Shown piece by piece: positions 15,064 to 23,743 of a stretch of 33,905 nt of DNA. Source of the stretch: an uncultured Bacteroidales bacterium (GTDB lineage Bacteria; Bacteroidota; Bacteroidia; Bacteroidales; UBA932); the NCBI GenBank assembly GCA_900320795.1, contig ONTQ01000026.1, positions 7,743 to 41,647 of the forward strand, given 5' to 3'. Made by a program: the position numbers and the translations under genes. The notes under the pieces were generated by a model that had not been told where the DNA came from, did not search any database, and saw only the letters and a list, made by a program, of their open reading frames with translations. Position 1 is the stretch's first letter. Each line of letters begins with the position of its first letter.

Positions 15064-17169
15064 ATGAACGATCTCTTCTTTGACCAGCTGGTCCAGCGCA
15101 TAGAGGGCGACAAAAAGGCCATGAATGCCGTCGCCGACATCTTCCGGGGAATGATTGACCGCAAGATGTGGGAGAAACTCACCCATCAGCGGGAAATCCC
15201 GGCCGACATCAAGCAGATTGAGGAGCAGTTCTATCAGCAGCAGATCTTTTTCCGCCAGGTGACGCTGGAGGGCAAGTGGTGGCGCTGCTGCTCGGGTAAA
15301 CTTCTGGCCTTCACGGCCGATGCCGACGTTCCCGTCATTCTCACCCCCCATTTCGCCGACTATTCCTTCGTGCATCCCGAAAGCGGACAGCGCTGCCGGG
15401 CCGGCAAGGACCACACCCTCCTCAAGCCGGAGGCCTTCTCCCTTTGTTATCCCTTGCCTCCCCAGAAACTCACGATAGGTTCCTTTATGGGGTATGCCCT
15501 TCGGCAACTGAGTGTTTACGACGGCATCTTTGCCCTGCTGGCCTGTCTGGCCGTGGTGCTGCTCACCATGTTTACCCCGTACGTGTGCAAGGTCTTGTTC
15601 AACGAGGTCATTCCCTCCGGAGACACGGCCCAGCTCGTCCCCATCGCCACGCTGCTGTTCAGCGCAGCCGTGGGTCTGGTGACGGTGCAACTCATCCGCA
15701 ACCTGCTGGTGGTGCGGATGAAGGACAAGACCGAATACGCCCTGCAGGCGCCCCTGATGACGCGCCTCCTGATGCTCCCCACCACCTTCTTCAAGCGATA
15801 TGCGCCCGGAGACCTCTCCAACCGAGTGCTGTCGGTGGTGCGGCTGTTCACCCAGCTCTCGCAGGATATGATTTCCACCGTGCTGTCCATGATCTTTACG
15901 GTGGTCATGTTTGTCCAGTTCTTCACCTATGGCGGCCCGCTGCTGTGGACCGGGATCCTGGTCATAGCCGTGTACGCCTTCACCGTTTTCATCCAGTACC
16001 ATTACAAAGCCATGGTGCAGGAGCGTGCCAACGCCAGCGCATCCAAACTCACGGGGCTCATCTTCAACCTGGTATCGGGTGCGCAGAAGATCCGTACCAA
16101 CGGGGCCGAAATCCGGGCCTTCCGCCACTGGGCGGTGGCCTACGAACCCTCCGACGCCTTCAGCAGCCGCTATCCGGCCATGTTCACCATCAGCAACGCG
16201 TTCAGTTACAACACCCGCCTGCTGCCCATCATTGTGACCATGCTGGCCGCCTGGCACTACGGTCTGGGCCTGTCGGACTACATCGCGTACTGCAGCGTCC
16301 TCACCATCGCCGTGGGGGCCGTGGAGCAGTTTGAGCAGATTACCAAGGACGTGGCGCTGCTGGCCCCGGAAATCAGCCTTTGCCGCCCCATCCTGGAAGC
16401 CGAATCCGAAATCCAGAGCGGCACCGAAATGCTCAGGCAGGTAAGCGGCTCCATAGACATCACCGGCCTCAAGTTCCGCTACGCCGACGATATGCCCTAT
16501 ATCTTTGACGGGCTCGACCTGCATATCGATCCCGGAGACTACGTGGCCCTGGTGGGGCCTTCCGGCTGCGGAAAGAGCACGCTGATGCGCCTGCTGCTGG
16601 GCTTTGAGAAGCCCGAAAGCGGATCCATCTTCTATGATGAGCACAACCTGGAAGACGTGAACCTGCCCAGCCTGCGCCGCTACTGCGTGAGCATCTGCCT
16701 GCAGGACGGCCAACTGGTGGAAGGGACCATTCGTGACAACATCCTGTTCGGCAATGGCTGGTTTCCGGATGAACAGGTTCGGGAGGCCGTCTGCATGGCC
16801 GCCCTGGACAAGGACATCCAGGACATGCCGAAGGGGCTTGATACCCGGATATCGGCTGACGGACAGGGGGTTTCCGGCGGTCAGCGCCAGAGAATCCTTA
16901 TGGCCCGCGCCCTGATCCGCAAGCCCAGGATCATTTTCCTGGACGAGGCCACGTCGGCCCTGGACAATATCAGCCAGTACAGAATTGCCCAGAACCTGGC
17001 CCGGATGAAATGTACCCGCATCACCATTGCGCACCGGATGAGCACCATCCGGGAGTGCAACCGCATCATTGTGCTTGCCGGAGGCCGGGTGGCCGAAGAC
17101 GGCAGTTACGACGACCTTGTGGCAAAGGGCGGCCTGTTCAGTGAAATCATTAAACGGCAGACCGTATGA
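15064..17169 (+). CDS. second ABC exporter of the NHLM-type system
   Basis: A 701-residue protein with an extra N-terminal cytoplasmic domain (about 1-155, including FFRQVTLEGKWWRCCSGKLL, resembling the N-terminal domain of the second NHLM ABC transporter), six membrane helices (about 158-430) and an ATPase domain with Walker A GPSGCGKST, signature VSGGQRQRILMARAL, Walker B IIFLDEATSALD and HRMST. The N-terminal domain lacks the catalytic cysteine and histidine pattern of a C39 peptidase. It starts 3 bp after the first ABC gene and overlaps the TolC gene by 4 bp. It likely forms a heterodimer with the first ABC protein. Confidence 0.87.
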   Translation: MNDLFFDQLVQRIEGDKKAMNAVADIFRGMIDRKMWEKLTHQREIPADIKQIEEQFYQQQIFFRQVTLEGKWWRCCSGKLLAFTADADVPVILTPHFADYSFVHPESGQRCRAGKDHTLLKPEAFSLCYPLPPQKLTIGSFMGYALRQLSVYDGIFALLACLAVVLLTMFTPYVCKVLFNEVIPSGDTAQLVPIATLLFSAAVGLVTVQLIRNLLVVRMKDKTEYALQAPLMTRLLMLPTTFFKRYAPGDLSNRVLSVVRLFTQLSQDMISTVLSMIFTVVMFVQFFTYGGPLLWTGILVIAVYAFTVFIQYHYKAMVQERANASASKLTGLIFNLVSGAQKIRTNGAEIRAFRHWAVAYEPSDAFSSRYPAMFTISNAFSYNTRLLPIIVTMLAAWHYGLGLSDYIAYCSVLTIAVGAVEQFEQITKDVALLAPEISLCRPILEAESEIQSGTEMLRQVSGSIDITGLKFRYADDMPYIFDGLDLHIDPGDYVALVGPSGCGKSTLMRLLLGFEKPESGSIFYDEHNLEDVNLPSLRRYCVSICLQDGQLVEGTIRDNILFGNGWFPDEQVREAVCMAALDKDIQDMPKGLDTRISADGQGVSGGQRQRILMARALIRKPRIIFLDEATSALDNISQYRIAQNLARMKCTRITIAHRMSTIRECNRIIVLAGGRVAEDGSYDDLVAKGGLFSEIIKRQTV

Positions 17170-18581
17170 GAAAGTGGATTTTTGCAATCGTCCTCCTGTG
17201 CTGCTTGCCGCTGACAGGCAGGGCCCAGAGCCTGGATGAAGTGATCCGGCTGGCCCAGGACAGTACCATCATGGCTTTCCAGAGCCGCTACCAGTTCGAG
17301 TACAACTCCCTGCGCTACGCCCGCTTCGAAGCGCTCCGCAAGCCGCAGTTGGAATTCCGCTTCTCGCCCGCCTACCAGCGCATCATCGCCGATCCGGACC
17401 GTCCATACGTGTACCTGCGCAACTTCGACCGCTTCTCATCGTCCGCAAAACTGAGGCTGAGCCAGAAACTGCTGGGCTTGGGCGGCGATGCCTTCGTGGA
17501 GAGCCAGGCCCTGTGGAGCGAATATTTCGGGCGGGATGTGAACAACCGCCCCCGGGACATCGTGGCCGTTCCTTTCAGCGTTGGCTATCAGCAGTCCCTT
17601 ATCGGCTACAATCCCTATCGGTGGGAGAAAATTGTGGAGGGCAAGCGGCTGGAGACGGCCCGGAAAGAACTGAACTACCAGTTGTACCGCATCGCCGAGG
17701 AAGCCACCGTCCGTTTCTTCCGCCTGGCCTGTGCCCAGGGCAAACTGGACATGTGCCTGCGCAACAAGGAGACGGCCGATACCCTGTATGCCATCGCCCG
17801 GGAGAAAGCCGGCATCGCCATGATCACGCTGGCCGAACTCCGGTCGCTGGAGTTGCAGCGGCTCAATGCCGCCAATGCGCTCCTGAGCGCCAGGGGAGAG
17901 GAGCAGTTGGCGCGGGAATCCCTGCTGTCCTATCTCCGTACGGACGCCATCCCGTCGGGCGCCCGGCTCACCGTCCCCACCGGCATCAAGCCGGTTCCGC
18001 TCAGCGACGACGATGTCCTGGAACTCGCCCGCAGCAACAGTCCGGCCCTCCAGCAAAAGCAGATGGAAATCTCCGAGGCGCTCCAGCAGCAGCACAAAGT
18101 CCGCCGGGAGCATGGCGTGAAAGTGGGCGTGGACCTCAGCGTGGGCATACAGCAGATCAGCAACACCTTCCCGGGCGCCTACCGCAATCCGCAGTTCTTT
18201 ATGTTGGGAGGCGTCACCCTGAGCGTCCCGCTGATGGACCACGGTGCCGCGAGGAAGGGGGTGGCCGCCGCATCGGCCTGGAAAGCCCGCGAGGAACAGG
18301 CCCTCCGGGAGGAGGAACGCGCCCTGGCCGAAGACGTCACAACCACACTGGACAAACTCCGTTCCCACGAGCAACTGCTCACCCATACCGCCGAAGCCGT
18401 GGCCCTGGCCGATGAAGTTTTTTCCCTTACGGCCGAAAACTACGCCAACGGCCTCTGCGACATCAACACCTACTCCCTGGCCCAAAACCGGCGGGACAAC
18501 GCCTATAACCAGCATTTGGCGGCATTGGCCGGCTACTGGACCACGTATTACCACTTGTTAACCCTTACGCAGTATGAATAG
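17166..18581 (+). CDS. TolC-family outer-membrane channel of the exporter
   Basis: A 471-residue protein with a signal peptide (about 1-21, cut after GRAQ) and two similar halves rich in long helices, as in the outer-membrane efflux proteins: SLDEVIRLAQDSTIMAFQSR near the start, LELARSNSPALQQKQMEISEAL at the start of half two, and LADEVFSLTAENYANGLCDINTYS near the end. It completes a cell-envelope-spanning exporter with the two ABC proteins and the adaptors. The gene is translationally linked to both neighbours (4 and 8 bp overlaps). Confidence 0.88.
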   Translation: MRKWIFAIVLLCCLPLTGRAQSLDEVIRLAQDSTIMAFQSRYQFEYNSLRYARFEALRKPQLEFRFSPAYQRIIADPDRPYVYLRNFDRFSSSAKLRLSQKLLGLGGDAFVESQALWSEYFGRDVNNRPRDIVAVPFSVGYQQSLIGYNPYRWEKIVEGKRLETARKELNYQLYRIAEEATVRFFRLACAQGKLDMCLRNKETADTLYAIAREKAGIAMITLAELRSLELQRLNAANALLSARGEEQLARESLLSYLRTDAIPSGARLTVPTGIKPVPLSDDDVLELARSNSPALQQKQMEISEALQQQHKVRREHGVKVGVDLSVGIQQISNTFPGAYRNPQFFMLGGVTLSVPLMDHGAARKGVAAASAWKAREEQALREEERALAEDVTTTLDKLRSHEQLLTHTAEAVALADEVFSLTAENYANGLCDINTYSLAQNRRDNAYNQHLAALAGYWTTYYHLLTLTQYE

Positions 18582-19407
18582 GTATCTCGTACTCATCGGC
18601 CTGCTCGGCGTTTTCACCGCCTGTTTTTCCCGCCAGCCGGCTTCCCTTCCGCCGGTCCAGGCAGAGCCGGAGACCGTTCCGGCGGACCCCGTCGGGGTGC
18701 AGAACCGGAATCTCCAGCGTTCGATAGAGGCCGAAGGCTTTTCCAGCAAGGGAACCATCCAGGCCGTCACCGAAGTGCCTGTCTATAGCCGTATCGGCGA
18801 GCAAATCGTGGAGTTCAACCTGGTGCTGGGCCAGCGCGTCCGCAAAGGGCAGGTGGTGGTCCGGCTCAATCAGTCGGTCCTTCAGGACAAGATTGCCCGG
18901 GGACAGGCCGAACTGGAAAAGGCCGAATTCCAGTACCAGTCCATCCTGATGGGGCAGGGCTACAAGCGGGGGGAACTGGAGGAAGCCCCCGAAGAAATCC
19001 GGCACCTGGCCCGCGTGAACAGCGGATACAATACGGCCAAGGCCGCCCTGCAGCAACTGGAGCACGAACTCACCTACTGCACCGTCACCGCTCCTGTCTC
19101 GGGCGCCGTAAGCCGCATCGACGCCACGTTGTACGGCGCGGCCACGCCCGGTGTCCCGCTCTTTTATATCGTTGATACCGAGCATCTGAAAGTATGCTTC
19201 GACGTCCTGGAGAACGAACTCCGGAAATTCCAGAAAGGAGCCCGGATTCAAGTTATCTCCATCGCCTATCCCACCGAGGTCCACCAGGCCGAGGTGTCGG
19301 CCATCAGTCCCGTGGTGGAAAAAAGCGGGATGGTGCATCTGGAGGCTGTGCTGCAGCCCCATCCGCACCTGATGCCCGGCATGACCGCCATCGTCACCCT
19401 GCAGTGA
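18574..19407 (+). CDS. lipoprotein periplasmic adaptor (RND/MacA-like)
   Basis: A 277-residue lipoprotein (FTAC, cysteine at about 17). It has the order of a membrane-fusion protein: a lipoyl half-motif (VYSRIGEQIVEFNLVLGQRVRKGQVVVRLNQ), a helical hairpin (about 108-165), the second lipoyl half (YCTVTAPVSGAVSRIDATLYG), then a beta-barrel domain ending in MPGMTAIVTLQ. It is the second adaptor of this operon, which is unusual: the first one is anchored in the inner membrane, this one by lipid. It ends the operon, followed by a terminator. Confidence 0.86.
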   Translation: MNRYLVLIGLLGVFTACFSRQPASLPPVQAEPETVPADPVGVQNRNLQRSIEAEGFSSKGTIQAVTEVPVYSRIGEQIVEFNLVLGQRVRKGQVVVRLNQSVLQDKIARGQAELEKAEFQYQSILMGQGYKRGELEEAPEEIRHLARVNSGYNTAKAALQQLEHELTYCTVTAPVSGAVSRIDATLYGAATPGVPLFYIVDTEHLKVCFDVLENELRKFQKGARIQVISIAYPTEVHQAEVSAISPVVEKSGMVHLEAVLQPHPHLMPGMTAIVTLQ

Positions 19408-19471
19408 AAAACGTTTTCCCAGGTCTCTTCCATCGCCAAACTTCACCAAATAACGGGTCCCTTTCCCGGAT

Positions 19472-19506
19472 AAAAACCGCGACCTTGCAAGGGCCGCGGT
19501 TTTTTC
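19472..19506 (+). terminator. rho-independent terminator of the exporter operon
   Basis: Arms AAAACCGCG and CGCGGTTTT, with an internal CCTTGCAAGG palindrome in the loop and a following T run (19500-19505). Confidence 0.85.
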
Positions 19507-19542
19507 TTATCTTTACGCCGGAAATATTTGTATTCTGGATCA

Positions 19543-19651
19543 GCTGTCGAAAATCTGCAAAATCTAAACATGACCGGATACAGGATACCGTGCCTTCGGG
19601 TGCGGTCGTCTGTCATGTTTAGGTCATGGGCTTTGCAGAGCCTTCGACAGC
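19543..19651. repeat. long nested inverted repeat; candidate structured RNA or miniature element
   Basis: The 363-bp gap 19408-19771 holds no gene. After the terminator, three pairs of arms nest in order: GCTGTCGAA (19543-19551) with TTCGACAGC (19643-19651); TCTGCAAA (19554-19561) with TTTGCAGA (19632-19639); CTAAACATGAC (19564-19574) with GTCATGTTTAG (19612-19622). Inside lies ACCGTGCC-TTCG-GGTGCGGT, an 8-bp hairpin with a UUCG tetraloop. About 36 pairs are possible in total. The following bases hold one more inverted pair, GCTGCCGG (19703-19710) and CCGGCAGC (19757-19764), with a T run after it. Either a structured transcript, a double terminator region between convergent operons, or a palindromic repeat element. 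Confidence 0.65.
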
Positions 19652-19771
19652 AACCTGGCCCCGGCCGCGCCCTTTTGCGAGCCGGCTCCAGCAAGACATT
19701 TCGCTGCCGGATCAATGGATTATTGCACCTTTTTCCCGAAACTTCATGGTTCTGGGCCGGCAGCTTTTTGC

Positions 19772-22700
19772 CTACCGGCGCGTAACCTCATACCGGTCAA
19801 TGCCGATCTGGCGGAGATCCCGGATGAAATCGGAGGTGACGGCCACCTGGAACTTCTTGGAATAGAATTGGATGTGGTAGCGGGTGACGGGATCGTAAAG
19901 ATATAGGTTCAGGGGAATCTTGCCCTTGTGCTTCTTGATGACTTTCACCAGGTCCTGCCGGAACTGCTGGGTGAGCATGGGCGTAGTGATGTCCAGGCAG
20001 AAACCGGTGAGAATGTCGTCGCTGATATTTCCCAGCAGGGTGACTTTCTTCAGTTTAAAGGCCCAGGGAGCCGTTTTCCCCTGCGCCCGCTCTTCCGGCT
20101 TGAGGAAGAACTTCTCCTCCACGCTGCCTTCCAGGAACAGCGTGGCATGCGGCTGCATGTATTGCATGAATGCCTCGTGGTCTTTTCCGAAGAGGGGAAG
20201 CTCGTAGGAGCCGCTGTAGTCTTCCAGCATCGTGCGTGAGTAGGGCTTGCCCGTCTTGGTCGTGAGCTGCTTAAAATCCGTCACGATACCGGCCACATAC
20301 ACCTTGGCGGTCTTTTTCTGGCTTTCACATTCGGACACGTAGTTGGACAGGTCGGCCAGCTTGCAATTGGTAAAGTTGTGAATTTCGAACTGGTAGCGGT
20401 CCAGGGGATGGGAACTCAGGTACATGCCCACGAGGTCCTTTTCCCGCTGCAGGAGTTCCATGATGTCCATGTCCCCTTCGTTGTCCGGCAGGGGCGGGCG
20501 CTCCGGCTTCATCTCCTCCATGTCTCCGAAGAGCGAGGACGCGCTGGAGACCGCATCGTTCTTGTACAGTTCCCCGTAGCGGGTAATCAGGTCAATGAAC
20601 ATTTCTCCGCCACGGCCTGTCTGGAAGTACATGCTGCGCTTGTGGCCGAAACTGTCCAGGGCGCCGGAATTCACCAGCGACTCGAAACTCTTTCGGTTCA
20701 CGCTGCCCGCCATGCGTTCCACAAAGTCGTAAATATCTGTAAACAAGCCGTTTTCCTCCCTCTCCTTGATGATGGCCTCCACCACGTTGGCGCCGAACCC
20801 TTTGATGGAGCCCAGGGCAAAGCGAACGTCCCCGTTCTTGTTCACGGTGAAGTGGTCGGAACTCTCGTTGATGTCCGGATTCAGCACCTTGATTTCATGG
20901 CCTTTGCAGTCGTCCATGATCTTGGTGATTTCGTCCATGCTCTTGGCGCAGTCCAGGCAACTGGCGAAGAACTCCGAAGGATAGTGGCACTTGAGCCAGC
21001 CCGTTTGGTAACTCACCCAGGCGTAGCAGGTGGCGTGGGACTTGTTGAAGGCATATTGGGCGAACTTTTCCCAGTCTTTCCAGATTTTGTCCAGCACCTT
21101 CTCCGGATGGCCGTTGGCCGTTCCGCCCGTCATGAACTTGTCCTTCAGGGAGTTCAGGATGTCTATCTGCTTCTTTCCCATGGCCTTGCGGAGTTTGTCG
21201 GCCTCGCCCTTGGTGAAGCCTGCCAATTTCTGGGACAGCAGCATCACCTGCTCCTGGTACACCGTTACGCCGTAGGTGTCCTGCAAGTATTCCTCCATTT
21301 CAGGAAGGTCGTATTCGATGGCCTGTTCGCCCAGTTTGCGGGCCACGAAATCCGGGATGTAATCCATCGGCCCGGGCCGATAGAGGGCGTTCATGGCGAT
21401 GAGGTCCTCGAAACGGGACGGGCGCAGTTTCTGCAGCCAGGTTTTCATGCCCTCGGATTCGAACTGGAACACGGCGGTGGTGTCTCCGCGGCCGTACAGT
21501 TCGTAAGTAGGGGCGTCGTCGATGGGGATGGCCTCGATGTCGATGTCTTCCCCGTGGTGCTCCTTGATGAGGTTCAGGCAATTGTGGATGATGGAGAGCG
21601 TAATGAGGCCCAGGAAGTCCATCTTGAGCATGCCCACCTCTTCGATGTAGTGGCCGTCATACTGCGACGTATGCACGTCCAGGCCCGTTTCCTTATCCTT
21701 GGACAGGCAGATAGGGAGGTAGTTGGTAAGGTCTCCCGGGCCGATGATGGTGGCGCAGGCGTGCATGCCCACCTGCCGCACCGTTCCCTCCAGCGCCGCC
21801 GCATATCTGAGCACCTCCCGGTTGATTTCGGGACCGTTCTCCAACTCGTTTTTCATCTCCGGCACATACTTGAGGCAGTTCTTGAGGTTGATTTTCACAT
21901 CCTCGCCCTTCTCGTTCTGCAGGCGGTCCGGAACCATTTTTGTGAGGCGGTTGCTCTCGTCGATGGAAACGTGGCTGATGCGCGCCACGTCCTTGATGGC
22001 ACTCTTGGCCGCCATGGTGCCGAAGGTAATCACGCGGGAGACGTGGTCGGCCCCGTACTTCTTCTCCACATAGTCGTGCGCCTTGGTGAGGTCTTCGAAG
22101 TCCACGTCGATATCCGGCATGGAAATACGGTCCGGGTTCAGGAAACGCTCGAACAGGAGCTGGTACTTTATGGGGTCCAAATTAGTGATTTTCAGGCAAT
22201 AAGCCACTACGGAACCGGCGGCGCTGCCTCGGCCGGGGCCCACCATGGAGCCGGCGGCACGGGAGGCCGCGATATAGTCCTGGACGATGAGGAAATAGTC
22301 CGGGAAGCCCATGCGGCAGATGGTCTTGAGTTCAAAGTCGATGCGCTCCTCCTGCTCCGGTGTCAGCGTTTCCCCATAGCGCTGGTGTGCGCCCAGATAT
22401 GTCAGGTGGCACAGATAAGCCACCGAATGGCAGAACCCGTCCCCGCGGTAGGTCCCGTGCTTGTCGCATCGGCCCGCATCGATGATGTCCTTGTATTTTT
22501 CCAGATACGTGCCGATATCGGCCATGAACGCAGGGTCAATTTCATAGACGGGCAGCACGGGCTCCCGGTCGATGGAATAAGACTCTACTTTGGCGGCCAC
22601 TTCCAGCGTGTTTTCCAGGGCTTCCGGATGGTCCGGGAACAGGGACAGCATCTCCTCTTCCGACTTGATATATTCCTGCTGGGTGTAGCGCAGGCGGCCG

Positions 22701-23413
22701 GGGTCGTCGATATAGGAATTGGTGGTGAGGCAGATAAGGCGGTCGTGTACGGGGCCGTCTTCCTTTCGTACGAAGTGGGCGTCGTTGGTGGCGATGACCT
22801 TGATGTCGTATTTCTGCGCCAGGCGGAAGATTTCCTCGTCGTAATAGCACTGGTTTTTGTACAGTTCATTGTCCAGGCCGGGCACCTCCGTCTTGTGCTT
22901 CATCACCTCCAGGTAATAGTCCTCCCCGAACACCCGCTTGTGCCACAGGATGGCCTTTTCCACCGCTTTTTCGTCATGTGCGAGGATGGCGCGCGGCACC
23001 TCCCCCGCCATACAGGCCGATGAGCAGATGAGCCCCTCGTGGTACTTTTCAATCACCTCATGGCTTACCCTGGGCCTGTAGTACATGCCGTTCACATGCC
23101 CTTCCGACACGATTTTCACCAGGTTCAGGTAACCCGTATAGTTTTTGGCCAGCAGAATCAAGTGGTAGTATCCCTTCTCCCGCAGCCTGTGGTCACCTTT
23201 GGAGACATAAACCTCACAGCCTATGATGGGCTTCACGTTGGGGTGTTTCTTGGCGTATTTGAAAAACTCCTTCACCCCGTACATGTTTCCGTGGTCGGTG
23301 ATGGCCAGGGCCGGCATGCCCAGTTCATCGGCCCGGTTGAAAAGCTGCTCTATGGAAGAAAGTCCGTCCAGGATGGAGTACTGGGTGTGGACATGAAGGT
23401 GCACAAAACTCAT
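19772..23413 (-). CDS. dnaE: DNA polymerase III subunit alpha
   Basis: Replicative polymerase of 1213 residues. The PHP domain is at the N-terminus (MSFVHLHVHTQYSILDG, then DHGNMYGVKEF and TNDAHF), and its metal-binding histidines and aspartates look intact. The polymerase core carries GRGSAAGSVVAYCLKI and the catalytic PDIDVDFED. The thumb/fingers contain YRPGPMDYIPDFVARK and FNKSHATCYAWVSYQTGWLK; a helix-hairpin-helix part and an OB fold (TAKVYVAGIVTDFKQLTTKTGKP) follow. The frame stays open 45 codons upstream of the ATG at 23413, into the tandem repeat, but the conserved start and the promoter fix the ATG at 23413. It is divergent from nothing close and stands as a single-gene unit. Confidence 0.97.
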   Translation of the reverse strand: MSFVHLHVHTQYSILDGLSSIEQLFNRADELGMPALAITDHGNMYGVKEFFKYAKKHPNVKPIIGCEVYVSKGDHRLREKGYYHLILLAKNYTGYLNLVKIVSEGHVNGMYYRPRVSHEVIEKYHEGLICSSACMAGEVPRAILAHDEKAVEKAILWHKRVFGEDYYLEVMKHKTEVPGLDNELYKNQCYYDEEIFRLAQKYDIKVIATNDAHFVRKEDGPVHDRLICLTTNSYIDDPGRLRYTQQEYIKSEEEMLSLFPDHPEALENTLEVAAKVESYSIDREPVLPVYEIDPAFMADIGTYLEKYKDIIDAGRCDKHGTYRGDGFCHSVAYLCHLTYLGAHQRYGETLTPEQEERIDFELKTICRMGFPDYFLIVQDYIAASRAAGSMVGPGRGSAAGSVVAYCLKITNLDPIKYQLLFERFLNPDRISMPDIDVDFEDLTKAHDYVEKKYGADHVSRVITFGTMAAKSAIKDVARISHVSIDESNRLTKMVPDRLQNEKGEDVKINLKNCLKYVPEMKNELENGPEINREVLRYAAALEGTVRQVGMHACATIIGPGDLTNYLPICLSKDKETGLDVHTSQYDGHYIEEVGMLKMDFLGLITLSIIHNCLNLIKEHHGEDIDIEAIPIDDAPTYELYGRGDTTAVFQFESEGMKTWLQKLRPSRFEDLIAMNALYRPGPMDYIPDFVARKLGEQAIEYDLPEMEEYLQDTYGVTVYQEQVMLLSQKLAGFTKGEADKLRKAMGKKQIDILNSLKDKFMTGGTANGHPEKVLDKIWKDWEKFAQYAFNKSHATCYAWVSYQTGWLKCHYPSEFFASCLDCAKSMDEITKIMDDCKGHEIKVLNPDINESSDHFTVNKNGDVRFALGSIKGFGANVVEAIIKEREENGLFTDIYDFVERMAGSVNRKSFESLVNSGALDSFGHKRSMYFQTGRGGEMFIDLITRYGELYKNDAVSSASSLFGDMEEMKPERPPLPDNEGDMDIMELLQREKDLVGMYLSSHPLDRYQFEIHNFTNCKLADLSNYVSECESQKKTAKVYVAGIVTDFKQLTTKTGKPYSRTMLEDYSGSYELPLFGKDHEAFMQYMQPHATLFLEGSVEEKFFLKPEERAQGKTAPWAFKLKKVTLLGNISDDILTGFCLDITTPMLTQQFRQDLVKVIKKHKGKIPLNLYLYDPVTRYHIQFYSKKFQVAVTSDFIRDLRQIGIDRYEVTRR

Positions 23414-23419
23414 AGGTAA

Positions 23420-23451
23420 CAAAGTTAACCATTTTCCCTTGTCCACCCAAA
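23420..23451 (-). promoter_or_regulatory. consensus promoter of dnaE, predicting a leaderless mRNA
   Basis: On the minus strand TTTG (23451-23448), 20 bases, TAACTTTG (23427-23420): a full match to the Bacteroidota consensus. The -7 box ends only 6 bases before the dnaE ATG (23413), so transcription should begin at or next to the start codon. Confidence 0.8.
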
Positions 23452-23481
23452 TCAAGTTATCAACAATCGTTGCCTCCTCTT

Positions 23482-23673
23482 TGCCCGAAGGTCCATCGCC
23501 TGGACCTTGGCGGAAGGAATCGGCCCGAAAAGTTGCTTGACGGTCCACTGGCTGGACCTTGGCGGAAGGAATCGGCCCGAAAAGTTCCCCGAAGGTCCAC
23601 TGCCTGGACCTTGGCGGAAGGAATCAGCCGGAAAAGTTGCTTGAAGGTCCACTGGCTGGACCTTGACGCATAC
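23482..23673. repeat. 52-bp tandem hairpin repeat, about 3.6 copies
   Basis: The block GGTCCA recurs at 23490, 23542, 23594 and 23646, exactly 52 bp apart. Each copy holds the hairpin AAGGTCCA-loop-TGGACCTT followed by a conserved tail GGCGGAAGGAATCGGCCCG then AAAAGTTGCTTG. The whole unit repeats, so it is not a CRISPR array. The period is not a multiple of three. It lies between the dnaE promoter and the secDF terminator. It is the only content of 23452-23680 that I can name. Confidence 0.85.
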
Positions 23674-23681
23674 TGCGGGCG

Positions 23682-23720
23682 TGCAAACAAAAGAACCGGC
23701 CCCCTGCGTGGGAGCCGGTT
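23682..23720 (-). terminator. terminator of secDF
   Basis: Arms AACCGGC (23694-23700) and GCCGGTT (23714-23720) with inner CCC/GGG pairs; read on the minus strand it is followed by a T-rich stretch. It lies 23 bp past the secDF stop. Confidence 0.75.
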
Positions 23721-23743
23721 TTTAAGGACGATTGTGCGAAGGA

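Noticed and set aside
13738-17187. Very long open frame on the minus strand (1149 codons)
   Set aside because: It is antisense to two certain ABC exporter genes. Long antisense frames arise from the high GC and codon bias; the amino-acid text has no domain pattern.
20378-23023. Long plus-strand open frame (881 codons) inside dnaE
   Set aside because: Antisense to dnaE, which has all catalytic motifs in the minus frame.
23482-23673. CRISPR array or coding extension of dnaE
   Set aside because: The full 52-bp unit repeats with no variable spacer. The period breaks the reading frame, and the conserved start of DnaE is at 23413.
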